Positions 1 to 11,094 of a stretch of 64,000 nucleotides of DNA are shown one piece after another. Origin of the DNA: Cherax quadricarinatus (taxonomy: Eukaryota; Arthropoda; Malacostraca; Decapoda; Parastacidae); the NCBI RefSeq assembly GCF_038502225.1, contig NC_091300.1, forward strand, positions 51,983,743 to 52,047,742, written 5' to 3'. The position numbers and the translations under genes were made by a program. Positions within the stretch are counted from its first letter, which is position 1, and every line of letters starts with the position of its first letter. A model generated the notes under the pieces. It had not been told where the DNA came from, made no database searches, and saw nothing but the letters and a program-made list of their open reading frames with translations.

Positions 1-3000
1 AATGTCCACCTTCCGACAACTAATGTCCACCTTCCGACAACTAATGTCCACCTTCCGACAACTAATGTCCACCTTCCGACAACTAATGTCCACCTTCCGA
101 CAACTAATGTCCACCTTCCGACAACTAATGTCCACCTTCCGACATCTAATGTCCACCTTCCGACATCTAATGTCCACCTTCCGACATCTAATGTCCACCT
201 TCCGACATCTAATGTCCACCTTCCGACATCTAATGTCCACCTTCCGACATCTAATGTCCACCTTCCGACATCTAATGTCCACCTTCCGACATCTAATGTC
301 CACCTTCCGACATCTAATGTCCACCTTCCGACATCTAATGTCCACCTTCCGACATCTAATGTCCACCTTCCGACATCTAATGTCCACCTTCCGACATCTA
401 ATGTCCACCTTCCGACATCTAATGTCCACCTTCCGACATCTAATGTCCACCTTCCGACATCTAATGTCCACCTTCCGACATCTAATGTCCACCTTCCGAC
501 ATCTAATGTCCACCTTCCGACATCTAATGTCCACCTTCCGACATCTAATGTCCACCTTCCGACATCTAATGTCCACCTTCCGACATCTAATGTCCACCTT
601 CCGACATCTAATGTCCACCTTCCAACAACTAATGTCCACCTTCCAACATCTAATGTCCACCTTCCAACATCTAATGTCCACCTTCCAACATCTAATGTCC
701 ACCTTCCAACATCTAATGTCCACCTTCCAACATCTAATGTCCACCTTCCAACAACTAATGTCCACCTTCCAACAACTAATGTCCACCTTCCAACAACTAA
801 TGTCCACCTTCCAACAACTAATGTCCACCTTCCAACAACTAGTGTCCACCTTCCAACAACTAATGTCCACCTTCCAACAACTAATGTCCACCTTCCTACA
901 ACTAATGTCCACCTTCCTACAACTAATGTCCACCTTCCTACAACTAATGTCCACCTTCCTACAACTAATGTCCACCTTCCTACAACTAATGTCCACCTTC
1001 CTACAACTAATGTCCACCTTCCTACAACTAATGTCCACCTTCCTACAACTAATGTCCACCTTCCTACAACTAATGTCCACCTTCCAACAACTAATGTCCA
1101 CCTTCCTACAACTAATGTCCACCTTCCTACAACTAATGTCCACCTTCCTACAACTAATGTCCACCTTCCAACAACTAGTGTCCACCTTCCAAGAACTAAC
1201 GTTCACCTTCCATCAAGTAATGTCCACCTTCCAACAAATAATGCCAATCTTCCAACAACTAATGTCCACCTTCCTACAAGTAATGTCCACCTTCCAAGAA
1301 ATAATGCCCATCTTCCAACAACTAATGTCCACCTTCCAACAACTAATGTCCACCTTCCAACAACTAATGTCCACCTTCCAATAAATAATGTCCACCTTCC
1401 AATAAATAATGCCCATCTTCCAACAACTGATGTCCTCCTTCCAACAACTAATGTCCACATTCCAACAACTAATGTCCACATTCCAACAACTAATGTCCAC
1501 ATTCCAACAACTGATGTCCTCCTTCCAACAACTAATGTCCACATTCCAACAACTAATGTCCACATTCCAACAACTAATGTCCACATTCCAACAACTAATG
1601 TCCACATTCCAACAACTAATGTCCACATTCCAACAACTAATGTCCACATTCCAACAACTAATGTCCACATTCCAACAACTAATGTCCACATTCCAACAAC
1701 TAATGTCCACATTCCAACAACTAATGTCCACATTCCAACAACTAATGTCCACCTTCCTACAAGTAATGTCCACCTTCCTACAACTAATGTCCACCTTCCA
1801 AGAAATAATGCCCATCTTCCAACAACTAATGTCCACCTTCCAACAACTAATGTCCACCTTCCAACAACTAATGTCCACCTTCCAATAAATAATGTCCACC
1901 TTCCAACAAATAATGCCCATCTTCCAACAACTGATGTCCTCCTTCCAACAACTAATGTCCACATTCCAACATCTAATGTCCACATTCCAACAACTAATGT
2001 CCACCTTCCAACAACTAATGTCCACCTTCCAACAACTAATGTCCACCTTCCAACAACTAATTTCCACCTTCCAACAACTAATGTCCACCTTCCAACAACT
2101 AATGTCCACCTTCCAACAACTAATGTCCACCTTTCAACAACTAATGTCCACCTTCCAACAACTATTGTCCACCTTCCAACAACTATTGTCCACCTTCCAA
2201 CAACTATTGTCCACCTTCCAACAACTATTGTCCACCTTCCAACAACTATTGTCCACCTTCCAACAACTATTGTCCACCTTCCAACAACTATTGTCCACCT
2301 TCCAACAACTATTGTCCACCTTCCAACAACTAATGTCCTCCTTCCAACAACTAATATCCACCTTCCAACAACTAGTGTCCCCCTTCCAACAACTAATGTC
2401 CACCTTCCAACAACTAATGTCCACCTTCCTACAACTAATGTCCACCTTCCAACAACTAATGTCCACCTTCCTACAACTAATGTCCACCTTCCTACAACTA
2501 ATGTCCACCTTCCTACAACTAATGTCCACCTTCCTACAACTAATGTCCACCTTCCTACAACTAATGTCCTCCTTCCAACAACTAATGTCCACATTCCAAC
2601 AACTAATGTCCACATTCCAACAACTAATATCCACATTCCAACAACTAATGTCCACATTCCAACAACTAATGTCCACATTCCAACAACTAATGTCCACATT
2701 CCAACAACTAATGTCCACCTTCCAACAACTAATGTCCACATTCCAACAACTAATGTCCACATTCCAACAACTAATGTCCACATTCCAACAACTAATGTCC
2801 ACCTTCCAACAACTAATGTCCACCTTCCAACAACTAATGTCCACCTTCCAACAACTAATGTCCACCTTCCAACAACTAATGTCCACCTTCCAACAACTAA
2901 TGTCCACCTTCCAACAACTAATGTCCACCTTCCAACAACTAATGTCCACCTTCCAACAACTAATGTCCACCTTCCAACAACTAATGTCCACCTTCCAACA

Positions 3001-3260
3001 ACTAATGTCCACTTTCCAACAACTGATGCCCACCTTCCAACAACTGATGCCCACCTTCCAACAACTGATGCCCACCTTCCAACAACTGATGCCCACCTTC
3101 CAACAACTAATGTCCATCTTCCAACAACTAATGTCCACCTTCCAAGAATTAATGTCCACCTTCCAACAACTAACGCTCACTTTTCATCATGTCCACCTTC
3201 CATCAAGTAATGTCCACCTTCCAACAAGTAATGTCCACCTTCCAACAACTAATATTTTTC
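1..3260. repeat. 21-bp minisatellite array, about 155 copies
   Basis: Head-to-tail copies of a 21-bp unit that begins AATGTCCACCTTCC and ends ACAACT or ACATCT, with one variable base between. Copies cluster by variant: CCGACAAC near 1-145, CCGACATC near 145-610, CCAACATC near 620-740, CCTACAAC near 890-1170 and 2415-2570, CACATTCC near 1450-1740 and 2590-2790, ATTGTCC near 2160-2320, GATGCCC near 3020-3095. Because 21 is a multiple of three and the unit lacks stops in several frames, long frames stay open on both strands, spelling a seven-residue repeat such as MSTFQQL. I read these as artefacts of the repeat, not genes. The array runs off the left edge of the window. Confidence 0.97.
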
Positions 3261-3670
3261 TAACAAATGATCATCTTCCATAGTTATCAAACTGTTATGA
3301 TCATTTCTCTCAAACAATCGTCTCCCTATCAAGAAAATCGCCTACCTTCAACTATCACCTACCTTCGACAATCATCTACCCTCGTCAAACAATCACCTAC
3401 CTTCGACAAACAATAACTTACCTTCGACAAACATTCACCTTCCTTCGACAAACAATCACCTTCCTTCACCAAAGAATTACCTACCTTCAACAAAGAATCA
3501 CCTACCTTCAACAAAGGATGCCTAGTATGAGCCGACAGGCCTACTGCAGTGTTCCTTCTTATGTTCTTGTGTTATCACATTTTCTTCAACGGAAGATAAA
3601 TTACCCTTAACAAACGATAATCTATCCTCCAAAAAAAAGCACGTGAAAAAAACATTATCTAGCCTCAATA
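3261..3670. repeat. decayed flank of the 21-bp array
   Basis: Imperfect repeats related to the array, with cores such as ACCTACCTTCGACAA and AACAATCACCTTCC spaced about 21 bp apart and increasingly mutated to the right. Around 3520-3572 they are interrupted by a LINE tail, and faint copies resume after it. This looks like the degenerate edge of the minisatellite. Confidence 0.75.
3520..3572 (+). mobile_element. CR1-like LINE 3' tail remnant
   Basis: The segment contains GGCCTACTGCAGTGTTCCTT followed by CTTATGTTCTTGTG. This matches the 3' terminal sequence of the family B CR1-like copies elsewhere in the window (near 22,290, 45,190 and, inverted, 17,080 and 31,000). Only the last 50 bp or so is present, so it is a severely 5'-truncated insertion into the decayed minisatellite flank. 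Confidence 0.65.
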
Positions 3671-3672
3671 AA

Positions 3673-4025
3673 GATCTATCATTACTTGTTCACCGCTACC
3701 TTCATCAAACTCAGAATTAAAAAAGATAACACTAACAGTTCGCCCCACCACCACGTCAAGGGAAGGCTCTTCAGATTTATATTCGTTCGAGCTCTAAGTT
3801 GAATCAATATACTGTGGTTGGGGAAACCTTGAGGGTTACAGCTCCTGTATGAATTGATACCGGCAAGGGCTGAAGTCCTTGGCCATATACCACAGCTATA
3901 GAATTTAAGTAGGAGGAATTCTCCATCAGGTTTATAGTGTCTGGAGCAAAGATACCAAAGAGAAAATATTGTATATTGGGAATCTTCTCGACTGGTGCTG
4001 TGCGAAATATCTGTTTTACACACAC

Positions 4026-4027
<2 letters not shown>
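3673..4027. other. no recognisable feature
   Basis: Short overlapping frames on both strands carry no recognisable domain and end in the dinucleotide repeat. I see no gene or named repeat here. Confidence 0.5.

Positions 4028-4103
<76 letters not shown>
4028..4103. repeat. (TA)n microsatellite
   Basis: A pure TA run of about 75 bp preceded by a short ACACACAC stretch. It directly abuts the 5' break of the family E LINE fragment to its right. Confidence 0.97.
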
Positions 4104-4105
<2 letters not shown>

Positions 4106-5015
4106 CTTTGCCAACGCTTTCAACTCAGTCAGAAGGGATGCTGCTCTCCAAGCAGTTTATAGAAACATCCCTTCCCTTTATCCTTTCATAGAATCGTGTT
4201 ACAGTGTGACTCGTGTGAGGGCGTGCAACAGGGGGACCCTCTCGCCCCCTTTCTATTCTGTTCGGTCATCAAGGAAGTCACAGAGACACACTCCAGCGAG
4301 CTCAATATCTGGTTCCTGGATGATGGTGCCCTAGCTGGCACAACAGAATCTCTCCTAGAGGACATCAGTAAAATTAAAGACATGGGAGAAAGCCTGGGCA
4401 TTTCTTTAAACTCCACCAAATGTGAAATAGTTTCTACCAATCGACAGTTGATTCAGAATATTAGCGCCGTTTTACCATGAGCACGAGCCATTGATCCAGC
4501 CAATAGCACTCTCCTTGGTGCTCCTCTTGGGTCCAATGCCATCGATCTGATCCTAGAAAAAAAGTCTCAGACCTCCGGACGATGGAAAGCAGGATGAAAG
4601 ACATTGACACACACGATGCTTCTACCTACTCACCAGGTGCCTGTCAATCCCAAAACTTACCTACTTTCTGAGATGCTCCCCAGCCTTCAGCAGTCCAAAA
4701 CTCAAGGAATATGACTCTCTCCTTAAGACCATGCTAGAGTGTATTGAATCTTTCCTTGAAGATGGACAGTGGTTGCAAGCCTCACTTCCGGTCAGGCTTG
4801 GGGGGCTAGGAGTACGCAGATCCTCCCAGATTGCTCTATCAGCTTTCCTATCCTCTTCCATAGCATCACGACAAATTCTCCCTGATACCCTCAGTGACTC
4901 AGCAGGAATACAAGACCCTAGCTATGCCAATGTCATCACTGAATGGGAGACTCTTGCTGCTCCAGCACCAAACCCTAGTGCAGCACTGGCTCACAGTCAA
5001 GCTGGGATGGTCTGA
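4104..5015 (+). pseudogene. family E reverse transcriptase fragment
   Basis: Three reading frames together give an RT palm and thumb. DFANAFNSVRRDA is the first catalytic aspartate region, GVQQGDPLAPFLF (near 4215-4255) is the QGDPL block, and WFLDDGALAG (near 4310-4340) is the DD catalytic block with LDDG in place of the usual ADD. The thumb follows, with LPVRLGGLGVRRS near 4790-4825. A deletion plus frameshift between the first two blocks (near 4195) removes about 15 codons relative to copy 2. Further breaks are at 4478 (stop) and near 4560-4730. The RT would copy the element RNA at a nicked target. Confidence 0.85.
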
Positions 5016-5029
5016 TCACTGAAAAGGTG

Positions 5030-5800
5030 CTTGCCAACATGCTCAGGGCTGCAACATCAGATAGGGAGACTGCCCGTCTCCAGGCTGTAAGCGCACCTCA
5101 CTCCGGGGGACTTCCTCCAAACAGTTCCCATATCGGCAATGGGAACGCGACTCGACCCTAAAACCCTCCGTATTGCAGTGGCTCTGTGCCTTGCTGCCCC
5201 AATTCACACAGAATATACGTGTATTTGCGGCGAAGCGCAAGCAGACCAATACGTTCTACATGGTCTTAACTGCTCCAAAACCAAGCCTGGCATGCAAGAC
5301 ACAATGAGGTCAACGACATCATTAAGAGAACCCTTGCTACAGCTGGATGCCCAGCCGAGAGGGAGCCCCGATCACTAGCAGCCTACAATACCCACAACCC
5401 AGCAAACCGCCCCGATGGGATCACCATCTATCCTTGGAAGAATGGCAAGCTCCTAGCATTGGACTATACCTGTGTGTCCACACTGGCTGACACCTATATC
5501 CATCACAGTGTGGGGCGACAGGGAGGAGCTGCTGACCAGGAGGAGGAGTACAAGATCAGCAAGTACAGGGACATAAGCCAACAGTATCAATTTATCCCAG
5601 AGGGATAAAAGACCTTGGGATCATGGGGAAAAAATTCCACATGTTTCCTTAATTAAAAAATTGTGTTCCAGACTCATCGACACCACCAGGGACCCAAGTG
5701 CAGCCACTTTCATTTTCCAGCGCCTCAGCGTGGCCACCCAAAGGGGAAATGCTTGCTGCATACTTGGCTCGTGCCCGGCCTCTTAGGAGTTGGAGGAAAT
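5030..5800 (+). pseudogene. family E C-terminal zinc finger and restriction-like nuclease
   Basis: Downstream of the RT, frames give TRLDPKTLRIAVALCLAAP, then a CCHC-type cluster (CICGEAQADQYVLHGLNC). After a frameshift come RPDGITIYPW, KLLALDYTC and STLADTYI near 5410-5500. The RPDG...PW...DYTC pattern matches the PD-(D/E)XK-like nuclease placed after the RT in R2/R4/NeSL-group elements. The last aligned block ends near 5790 (QRLSVATQRGNACC). Assignment to the R2-like group is from motif recall only. Confidence 0.7.
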
Positions 5801-5894
5801 TCATGATCTTAGATACATTGTACCATTGTATTCATGTTTATGTTTTTCTGTAAATGTATTCAGTTTATTAATAAATGTTCACATAGAATATAAA

Positions 5895-6030
5895 ATATAG
5901 GGGGTGGTAGGAGAAGAAAACATTCAAACAGCTCCGGGGAGAACCTTGATTTTTCCCTGAGGTACGTTTATTGTCTTCTCTGAGGATGAGGGTCCCCAGT
6001 CCAGCTATAGAGGTGGTACTTCCCTATATT

Positions 6031-6127
<97 letters not shown>

Positions 6128-6262
6128 CAAATATAGGGAGGTACCACCTCTAGAACTGTTGTAGGGACCCTCATCCTCAGAGAAAAGAATAAACTTGCTT
6201 CAGGGAAAACTCAAGATTCTCCCTGAAGCTGTTTGAGAATTTTCTCCTACCACCCCCTATAT
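5895..6262. repeat. foldback repeat: inverted arms around (CT)n(TA)n
   Basis: The left arm (5895-6031) starts ATAGGGGGTGGTAGGAGAA and ends near CTTCCCTATATTT. The right arm (6129-6262) is its imperfect reverse complement, including the shared core CTGAGGATGAGGGTCCC. Between them lie (CT)n at 6029-6049 and (TA)n at 6049-6128. The arms could form a hairpin of about 135 bp. They sit exactly between the 3' ends of the two family E copies, so each arm may be a sequence associated with the element's 3' end rather than an independent MITE. Confidence 0.85.
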
Positions 6263-6355
6263 TATATATATATATATTTTATTTAAAGACAAAATACATT
6301 GACAAAACATTCACAAAAATATGATACAAAGTAAAACAACATAGGTTACTCAGAG

Positions 6356-7134
6356 CTACATCTCGAATACTTCGTCCAGCTCCCCGGCGGTGGGCAGCGT
6401 GCCCAGAATGCTGCAGGCATTTCCTCTCTGGATCGCAACACTGAGTCTCTGAAAGAGGAAGCTGGTCGCCCTGTGGTCCTTTGTCTATATGATGAGCTTT
6501 TCACCCAGCTCTATTAGGAACTTTAGAGCACACTTGCCCCATGCTCCAAGGGTCTCCGACCCTATTGGGATGAAGTTATAGCAAGGGGAAGGTCTTCATA
6601 TTTGCAGATCTTCTGAGTCTCCCTGTGGCTGGCAGCTCCACCCCCTTCCACTACGGATTATGGCAAGTAGGTGTCTGCCAATGTGGAGGCACATGTGTAG
6701 TCCCAGGCAATCTGCTTTCCATCCTTCCAAGGTAGCATAGTGGCTCCATCAGGACGCTTTAGACTTCCGTCAGACCTCTGCACTTGGGGTTCCCGTTGAG
6801 CTGGGCAACGGGTTGTGGCAAGGCTTCTCTTTATGATGTCATTGACCTCCTCATGCCTGGCATACTTCCCTTCTGCTGTGTGACACACGAGACCATGAAG
6901 TCCGAATTGATCAGCTGTCGCCCTGCCGCAAATACACCTATGTTCGGTGAGGATGGGGGCGGCTAGGCGAAGAGCAACACCAATCCGAATGGCCTGTGGG
7001 TCTAGTCGAGTGCCCAAGGAGGAATTGGGAACAGCAAACAGGAAATCTCCTGAGTGTGGTGCCTTCACTGCCAGGAGACGAGCTTTGTCCTTTCCTGAGG
7101 CATTGGAGAGCATTGTGTTGGCGATTTTTTCCAT
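6356..7134 (-). pseudogene. family E CCHC finger, nuclease and C-terminal tail
   Basis: The frame 7134-6658 gives TRLDPQAIRIGVALRLAAP, then CICGRATADQFGLHGLVC (CCHC-type), ARHEEVNDIIKRSL, and the nuclease signature RPDGATMLPW ... IAWDYTC ... TLADTYL. The signature resembles the PD-(D/E)XK-like endonuclease downstream of the RT in R2-type LINEs, which nicks the target. After a frameshift near 6655 and a less clear stretch, a final block FQRLSVAIQRGNACSILG ends ELDEVFEM and a stop at 6356. Without the 5' part I cannot tell whether the element also had an N-terminal DNA-binding finger. Confidence 0.72.
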
Positions 7135-8515
7135 GATTGGTTTGTCCCAGTGGGACTGTGTGTTCTTTGGGAGGAGCTGGTCTACTGGAGGAATCTGTAA
7201 GGGTGTCCCACCGAATCGCTGCTTCAGTAAACCTGGGGTCTTGAGCTCCTACCATGTCTCTCAAGCGTTCGGGAACAATCTTCTTGACTAATGCACTGGA
7301 AGCCAAACTCGAAGACAGAAAAGCAGGTAAGGCAACATGCGTTGCTTTGCGCACCCCTATACCTCCCAGTCGTACTGGGAGGGTTGCCTGATCCCATTGC
7401 TGATCCTCTAGTGACAGGTTCAGTGCCTTCTTAAGGGTTGACCTCAGGTGTGCGTCATATTCGTCAAGTGTTGGGTTGTCGAAAGAGGGTGCACACCTGA
7501 GGAAGTAAGTGAGTCCTGGAATAGTAAGGCACCTTGTGAGGAGATACAGAGCATCATGGGCATCAAGATTGATTATTCTCTCCTCCATTCTCATCAGGTC
7601 ATTCAATTTGTCCTTGAGGACTGTGTCGATGGCCTGGTGACCCAGCGGTGCTCCCAAGAGGGTACTGTTGGACGGAGTGGTAGTAGAGACTTCTGGGAGA
7701 ATTCTTCGCACAGCATTGATTATTTCCTGGTTTGCTGTGATGATTTCACACTTGGAGGGATTGAGGATGAGTCCCAAGTCTTCTCCCTGTGTTTTCACCA
7801 GTTGTAGGTCCCCTACCAGGGACTCTTCAGTACCTGCCAGAGTGCCATCATCCAGGTACCAGATGTTGAGCTCGCTGCATAGGCTGGAAGTTAGTTCTCT
7901 TACTGCCAAGCAGAAGAGAAGTGGAGCGAGTGGGTCACCCTGCTGAACACCTTCTGATGAGAGAATTTCATGTTCTCCAAACAAAAGAATTGAGGGTTTG
8001 CTGTAGCCGGCTGAAATGAACGGAAAATGACTGGGGAAGCGATCCCGAACAGCTAGCAAGACAGCATCTCTCTTTACCATATTAAAGGCATTTCTAAAAT
8101 CAAGTTTGACTATGGCCTTGTCTTCTGGTAGGTCCCTGATGTAGGCCCTTGCCGCATGAGCTGCAGCTTCACTGCCTTGAGGGACCCCAAAGCCCAGTTG
8201 GTGTGGCTGGAGTAAACTGGCAGCTTCTAGGCGAATGTTTCTTACTGCTGCTTTGGCAACGAGACGGCGAATAGTGTTTCCAACTGCAATGGGTCTGATT
8301 ACCCCATCCTTCTTCTTCAAGGCACACAGTGAGGCTCCAAAAAAGAAAGGTTTAATTTCTTCTGGGATTCGCCCAGCCAGGCAGTTGTTGACGAAAGTTG
8401 TTAACTCGGTGAGAAGAAGTGATGCAGATACACCGAGTACTGGATTTACCATCTCCTTGAGGTGCTGAGGTCGAATTCCCGTGTAACCTCCTGCAGATCC
8501 TGCCGAACAGGTAAA
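6938..8515 (-). pseudogene. family E reverse transcriptase
   Basis: A frame of about 500 codons (8452 to 6938) holds a nearly complete RT. CALKKKDGVIRPIAVGNTIRR is the fingers block (about residues 47-67), LDFRNAFNMVKRDAV (residue 120 region) has the first catalytic Asp, GVQQGDPLAPLLFCL (about 172) follows, and WYLDDGTLAGT (about 198) has the catalytic DD. LNPSKCEII and LLGAPLG follow, then the thumb with LPVRLGGIGVRKA. Upstream codons without an ATG continue to about 8515, so the listed frame start is not the native start. A frameshift near residue 440 ends the RT frame, and the remaining tail there is read out of frame. Confidence 0.9.
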
Positions 8516-8950
8516 ACTTGCTATATTGGATTAAGTAGCAACGCTCTTCTTCCCGAATAAGACAAACGAAAATTTGTGTATGCAGTAATTTCGAAAAAAT
8601 AATTTTGAAGCTAACGAAAAAAAAATATTCCATTATGATTGTTTATTATCTAAATTATTGTAAACTTATCCAAAATATACTTAGGTGGATTAGGCTAAAT
8701 TAAATTGCGCTTGTTATAATAACTTTAGGTAAGTTTTCTAAGTTTTTTTTGGTACAAAATTATTATTTTTTACATTAACATTAATAAAAAATATATCTTT
8801 AAACGTATATGAGAAAATTTCGATAAAGCTTAATTTCAAACGAGTCCTTGCTAACTGACTATTTTTCCCTATTCAGCAATACATGCTGACAGCAAATTTT
8901 GCCGAGATCAAGCTTTGGAGTGGAAGCCTAGGGAGCGAATGGTTTGACAA
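8516..8950. other. AT-rich stretch with no recognisable feature
   Basis: High A+T, with no frame showing a known domain. It separates the truncated end of family E copy 2 from the simple repeats at 8951. Confidence 0.5.
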
Positions 8951-8963
8951 TTTATATATATAC

Positions 8964-9005
<42 letters not shown>

Positions 9006-9240
9006 TAGTGTGTGTGTCTGTGTGTGTGTGTGTGTGTCTGTGTGTGTGTCTGTGTGTCTGTGTGTGTGTGTGTCTGTGTGTGTGTCTGTGTGTGTGTATG
9101 TGTGTGTGTATGTGTGTGTGTGTATGTGTGTGTGTGTGTGTATGTGTGTGTGTCTGTGTGTGTGTCTCTGTGTGTGTGTCTCTGTGTGTGTGTCTCTGTG
9201 TGTGTGTCTCTGTGTGTGTGTCTGTGTGTGTGTGTCTGTG
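8951..9240. repeat. compound (TA)n and (TG)n microsatellite
   Basis: About 50 bp of TA is followed by about 235 bp of TG broken by regularly spaced TC steps (TGTGTCTG, then TGTGTCTC). Frames spelling CVCVCV on plus and THTHTH on minus are artefacts. The right end is continuous with the tRNA-like SINE, for which it would form the (CA)n-side tail on the minus strand. Confidence 0.97.
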
Positions 9241-9390
9241 TAACAGCATTGTGACTAGCCAAGGACTCGAACCCATGATACTTTGGCTAGCTTCATGGTG
9301 AGCGAAAATACATGACGCTCTAACTCACAGGACCACGCAATCCTACAAGAATGACGCATCCAGCCAAGCAAGGTGTTTTATCGTCATCCG
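9241..9390 (-). mobile_element. tRNA-derived SINE (type 1)
   Basis: On the minus strand, TGAGTTAGAGCGT (complement of 9314-9326) fits a pol III A box and GGGTTCGAGTCC (complement of 9263-9274) fits a B box, about 50 bp apart. The segment ends next to a CA-rich microsatellite at its 3' side. It is not a functional tRNA, since I cannot fold a proper acceptor stem. The reading as a SINE head is by box sequence and spacing. Confidence 0.7.
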
Positions 9391-9727
9391 AGGACATACA
9401 TTGGTTAAAGAGGTACTGGGTGGATTTAAGAAAGCAGTCTTAGCGTGTTCAGGAGAAGCTTATGGTTAAAGGATGGTGGGTGCGGAAGGGAAAAGGATCG
9501 ATTAAGGCACATGTCGGTGTACCTGAGGGTGTATCTCGACAGCGACAGAACATGACAAGAAAGAATCAAAGGAGACATCACCAGACATAATAGCACACAA
9601 AAATGAAACTCACCAGGAAAACAGATGCAATCTTTCCACCTGGATATCAAATCTTGAGGAAAAGTAGAGGAGCAGAGGGGGAAGAGGAGTTACACTGCAC
9701 ATCAAAAATCGGTGATGATTTGAGGAA

Positions 9728-10414
9728 ATGGAAAGAATGGATGGAATGGGCGAAAGGGACTACATAGTAGGAACAATTCAGTCTGAGGGCCCTAAGGTGG
9801 TAATTGCAGTGATGTACAACCTGCCACAGAACTGCAGGAGGCCAGGAGAAGAATATGAAGAGAGCAACAGAGCAATGGTAGACACACTAGCTGAGGTGGC
9901 TAGAAGAGCTCACATGGGTAGAGAAAAATTACTAGTTATGGGTGATTTCAATCACAAGGAGATTGACTGGGAAAACCTGGAGCCTCATGTGGGTTCCATA
10001 GCATGGAGAACAAAGATGATGGATGTGATACTGGAAAATCTCGTTCATCAACATGTTAGTGACACTATCAGAGAGAGATATGAGGATGATCCAGCAAGAT
10101 TGGGCCTAGTATTCACCTTGAGTAATAGAGAAATCGAGGATATCACTTACGAAAGACCCCTTAGAGCTAGTGATCATGTGGTTCTGTGCTTTGAATTCAT
10201 AGTAGGGCTACAAGTGGAGAGGGTAGCAGGAATAGGACGGGAGAAGCCAAACTGTAAAAGGGGGGACGACACAGGCATGAGAAACTTCCTGCAAGACATT
10301 CAGCAGGAAAGAGAATTAGCAGGAAAACCAGTAAATGAAATGATGGAGTACGTGACAACAAAATGCGAGAAGGCAGAGGAAAGGTTTGTTCCCAAAGGAA
10401 ACAAAAATAATTAG
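9728..10414 (+). pseudogene. family A APE-type endonuclease, C-terminal two thirds
   Basis: A 228-codon frame. VVIAVMYNLPQNCRRPG corresponds to the VGTIY-type strand, LVMGDFNHKEIDWENL (about residues 74-90) holds the conserved D and N of GDFN, and ERPLRASDHVVL (about 140-152) holds the SDH catalytic block. These are the APE-nuclease signatures of LINEs that nick the target to prime reverse transcription. The N-terminal half is recognisable only in other frames from 9555 to 9727, so the catalytic Glu region is broken. The displayed ATG is internal. The C-terminus has the linker (NEMMEYVTTKC). Confidence 0.88.
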
Positions 10415-10822
10415 TAGACCAGAGCGAGGCCTTGGTTCACCCAAAAGTGTAGGAAGGCAAATACTAAGTGAACTAGAGAATAGAAAAAGTACCGAAGACA
10501 AAGAACCCAGGAAAATAGAGAGATTAGCCGAAGAGCCAACAATGAATATGAACAGATAAGAAGGGAGGCTCAGCGACAATTCGAAAATGACATAGCATCG
10601 AAAGTCAAGTCTGACCCGGAGCTGTTGTATAGGCACATCAGGAGGAAAACAACAGTCAAGGAGCAGGTAATCAGGCTGAGGAAGGAAGGCGAGGAGTTCA
10701 CAAAAAAAAAGACGATCAAGCAGTATACGAGGAGCTCAACATGAGATTTAAAGAAGTATTTACAGTGGAGACAAGAAGGACTCCAGGAAGCCAGAATAGG
10801 GAGGTACACCAACATGGGATAC

Positions 10823-11094
10823 GTAAAGTAAAAGGACACAAGTGCAACTAATGTGACATTTATTTTTGTTACTACTACTACTACTACTACCACTACCACT
10901 AGTGAACATCGAAATGTTACCTCACTAGTATTACACCTCACTCTGAGCCTTTATATACCCTCTGTGTCCATGTATTGTTTGTAATGGCTTGATAAAGCTC
11001 CTGGAGAGCGAAACGTTGCCACAATAAATGTCACATTAGTTGCACTTGTGTCCTTTTACTTTACATATTGTCGGTAATTCTACCAACTTTATTA
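10823..11094 (+). mobile_element. 272-bp Penelope-type terminal element with 40-bp perfect inverted repeats
   Basis: Inserted in LINE copy A1 and flanked by the 13-bp direct repeat CAACATGGGATAC (10,810-10,822 and 11,095-11,107). The arms 10,823-10,862 and 11,025-11,064 are perfect 40-bp reverse complements beginning GTAAAGTAAAAGGACACAAG. The interior has an imperfect (TAC)n stretch and, at 10,988-11,014, a TTGATAA box, a GCTC/GAGC stem and GAAACGTT. The 30 bp after the right arm include TTGTCGGTAATTCTACC, close to the terminal sequence beside other PLE copies (TTGTCGGTATTTATTACC near 46,305). It has no coding capacity. Confidence 0.88.

Larger units (their letters stand above)
4104..5885 (+). 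mobile_element. LINE family E, copy 1 (5'-truncated)
   Basis: A non-LTR retrotransposon fragment entering in the middle of the reverse transcriptase and running through a C-terminal nuclease to a 3' UTR with AATAAA near 5870. It shares order and sequence with copy 2 (6258-8515, minus strand), and the two lie tail to tail. The 5' break coincides with the (TA)n run. Several frameshifts and stops make it non-functional. Confidence 0.85.
6258..8515 (-). mobile_element. LINE family E, copy 2 (5'-truncated)
   Basis: The longer of the two family E copies. Reading leftwards from about 8515 it enters at the N-terminal part of the RT (SAGGYTGIRPQHLKEM) and continues through the RT, the CCHC cluster and the nuclease to a final block ending at a TAG whose complement is 6356-6358. 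AATAAAAT near 6285 would lie in the 3' UTR. Only a few frameshifts separate the blocks, so it is younger or better preserved than copy 1. Confidence 0.88.

Noticed and set aside
1..3260. CRISPR-like array
   Set aside because: Units are contiguous without spacers, and the genome is eukaryotic by content.
2..3283. Open frames of 305-526 codons on both strands in the left array
   Set aside because: They are produced by a 21-bp repeat whose length is a multiple of three; both strands are open in several frames and no non-repeat sequence is included.
3937..4334. Frames containing a long Tyr-Ile repeat
   Set aside because: They run through the (TA)n microsatellite into the LINE E fragment; only the latter part is real sequence of an element.
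8873..9301. Cys/Val and Thr/His frames around 9 kb
   Set aside because: Translations of a (TG)n microsatellite with TC interruptions.
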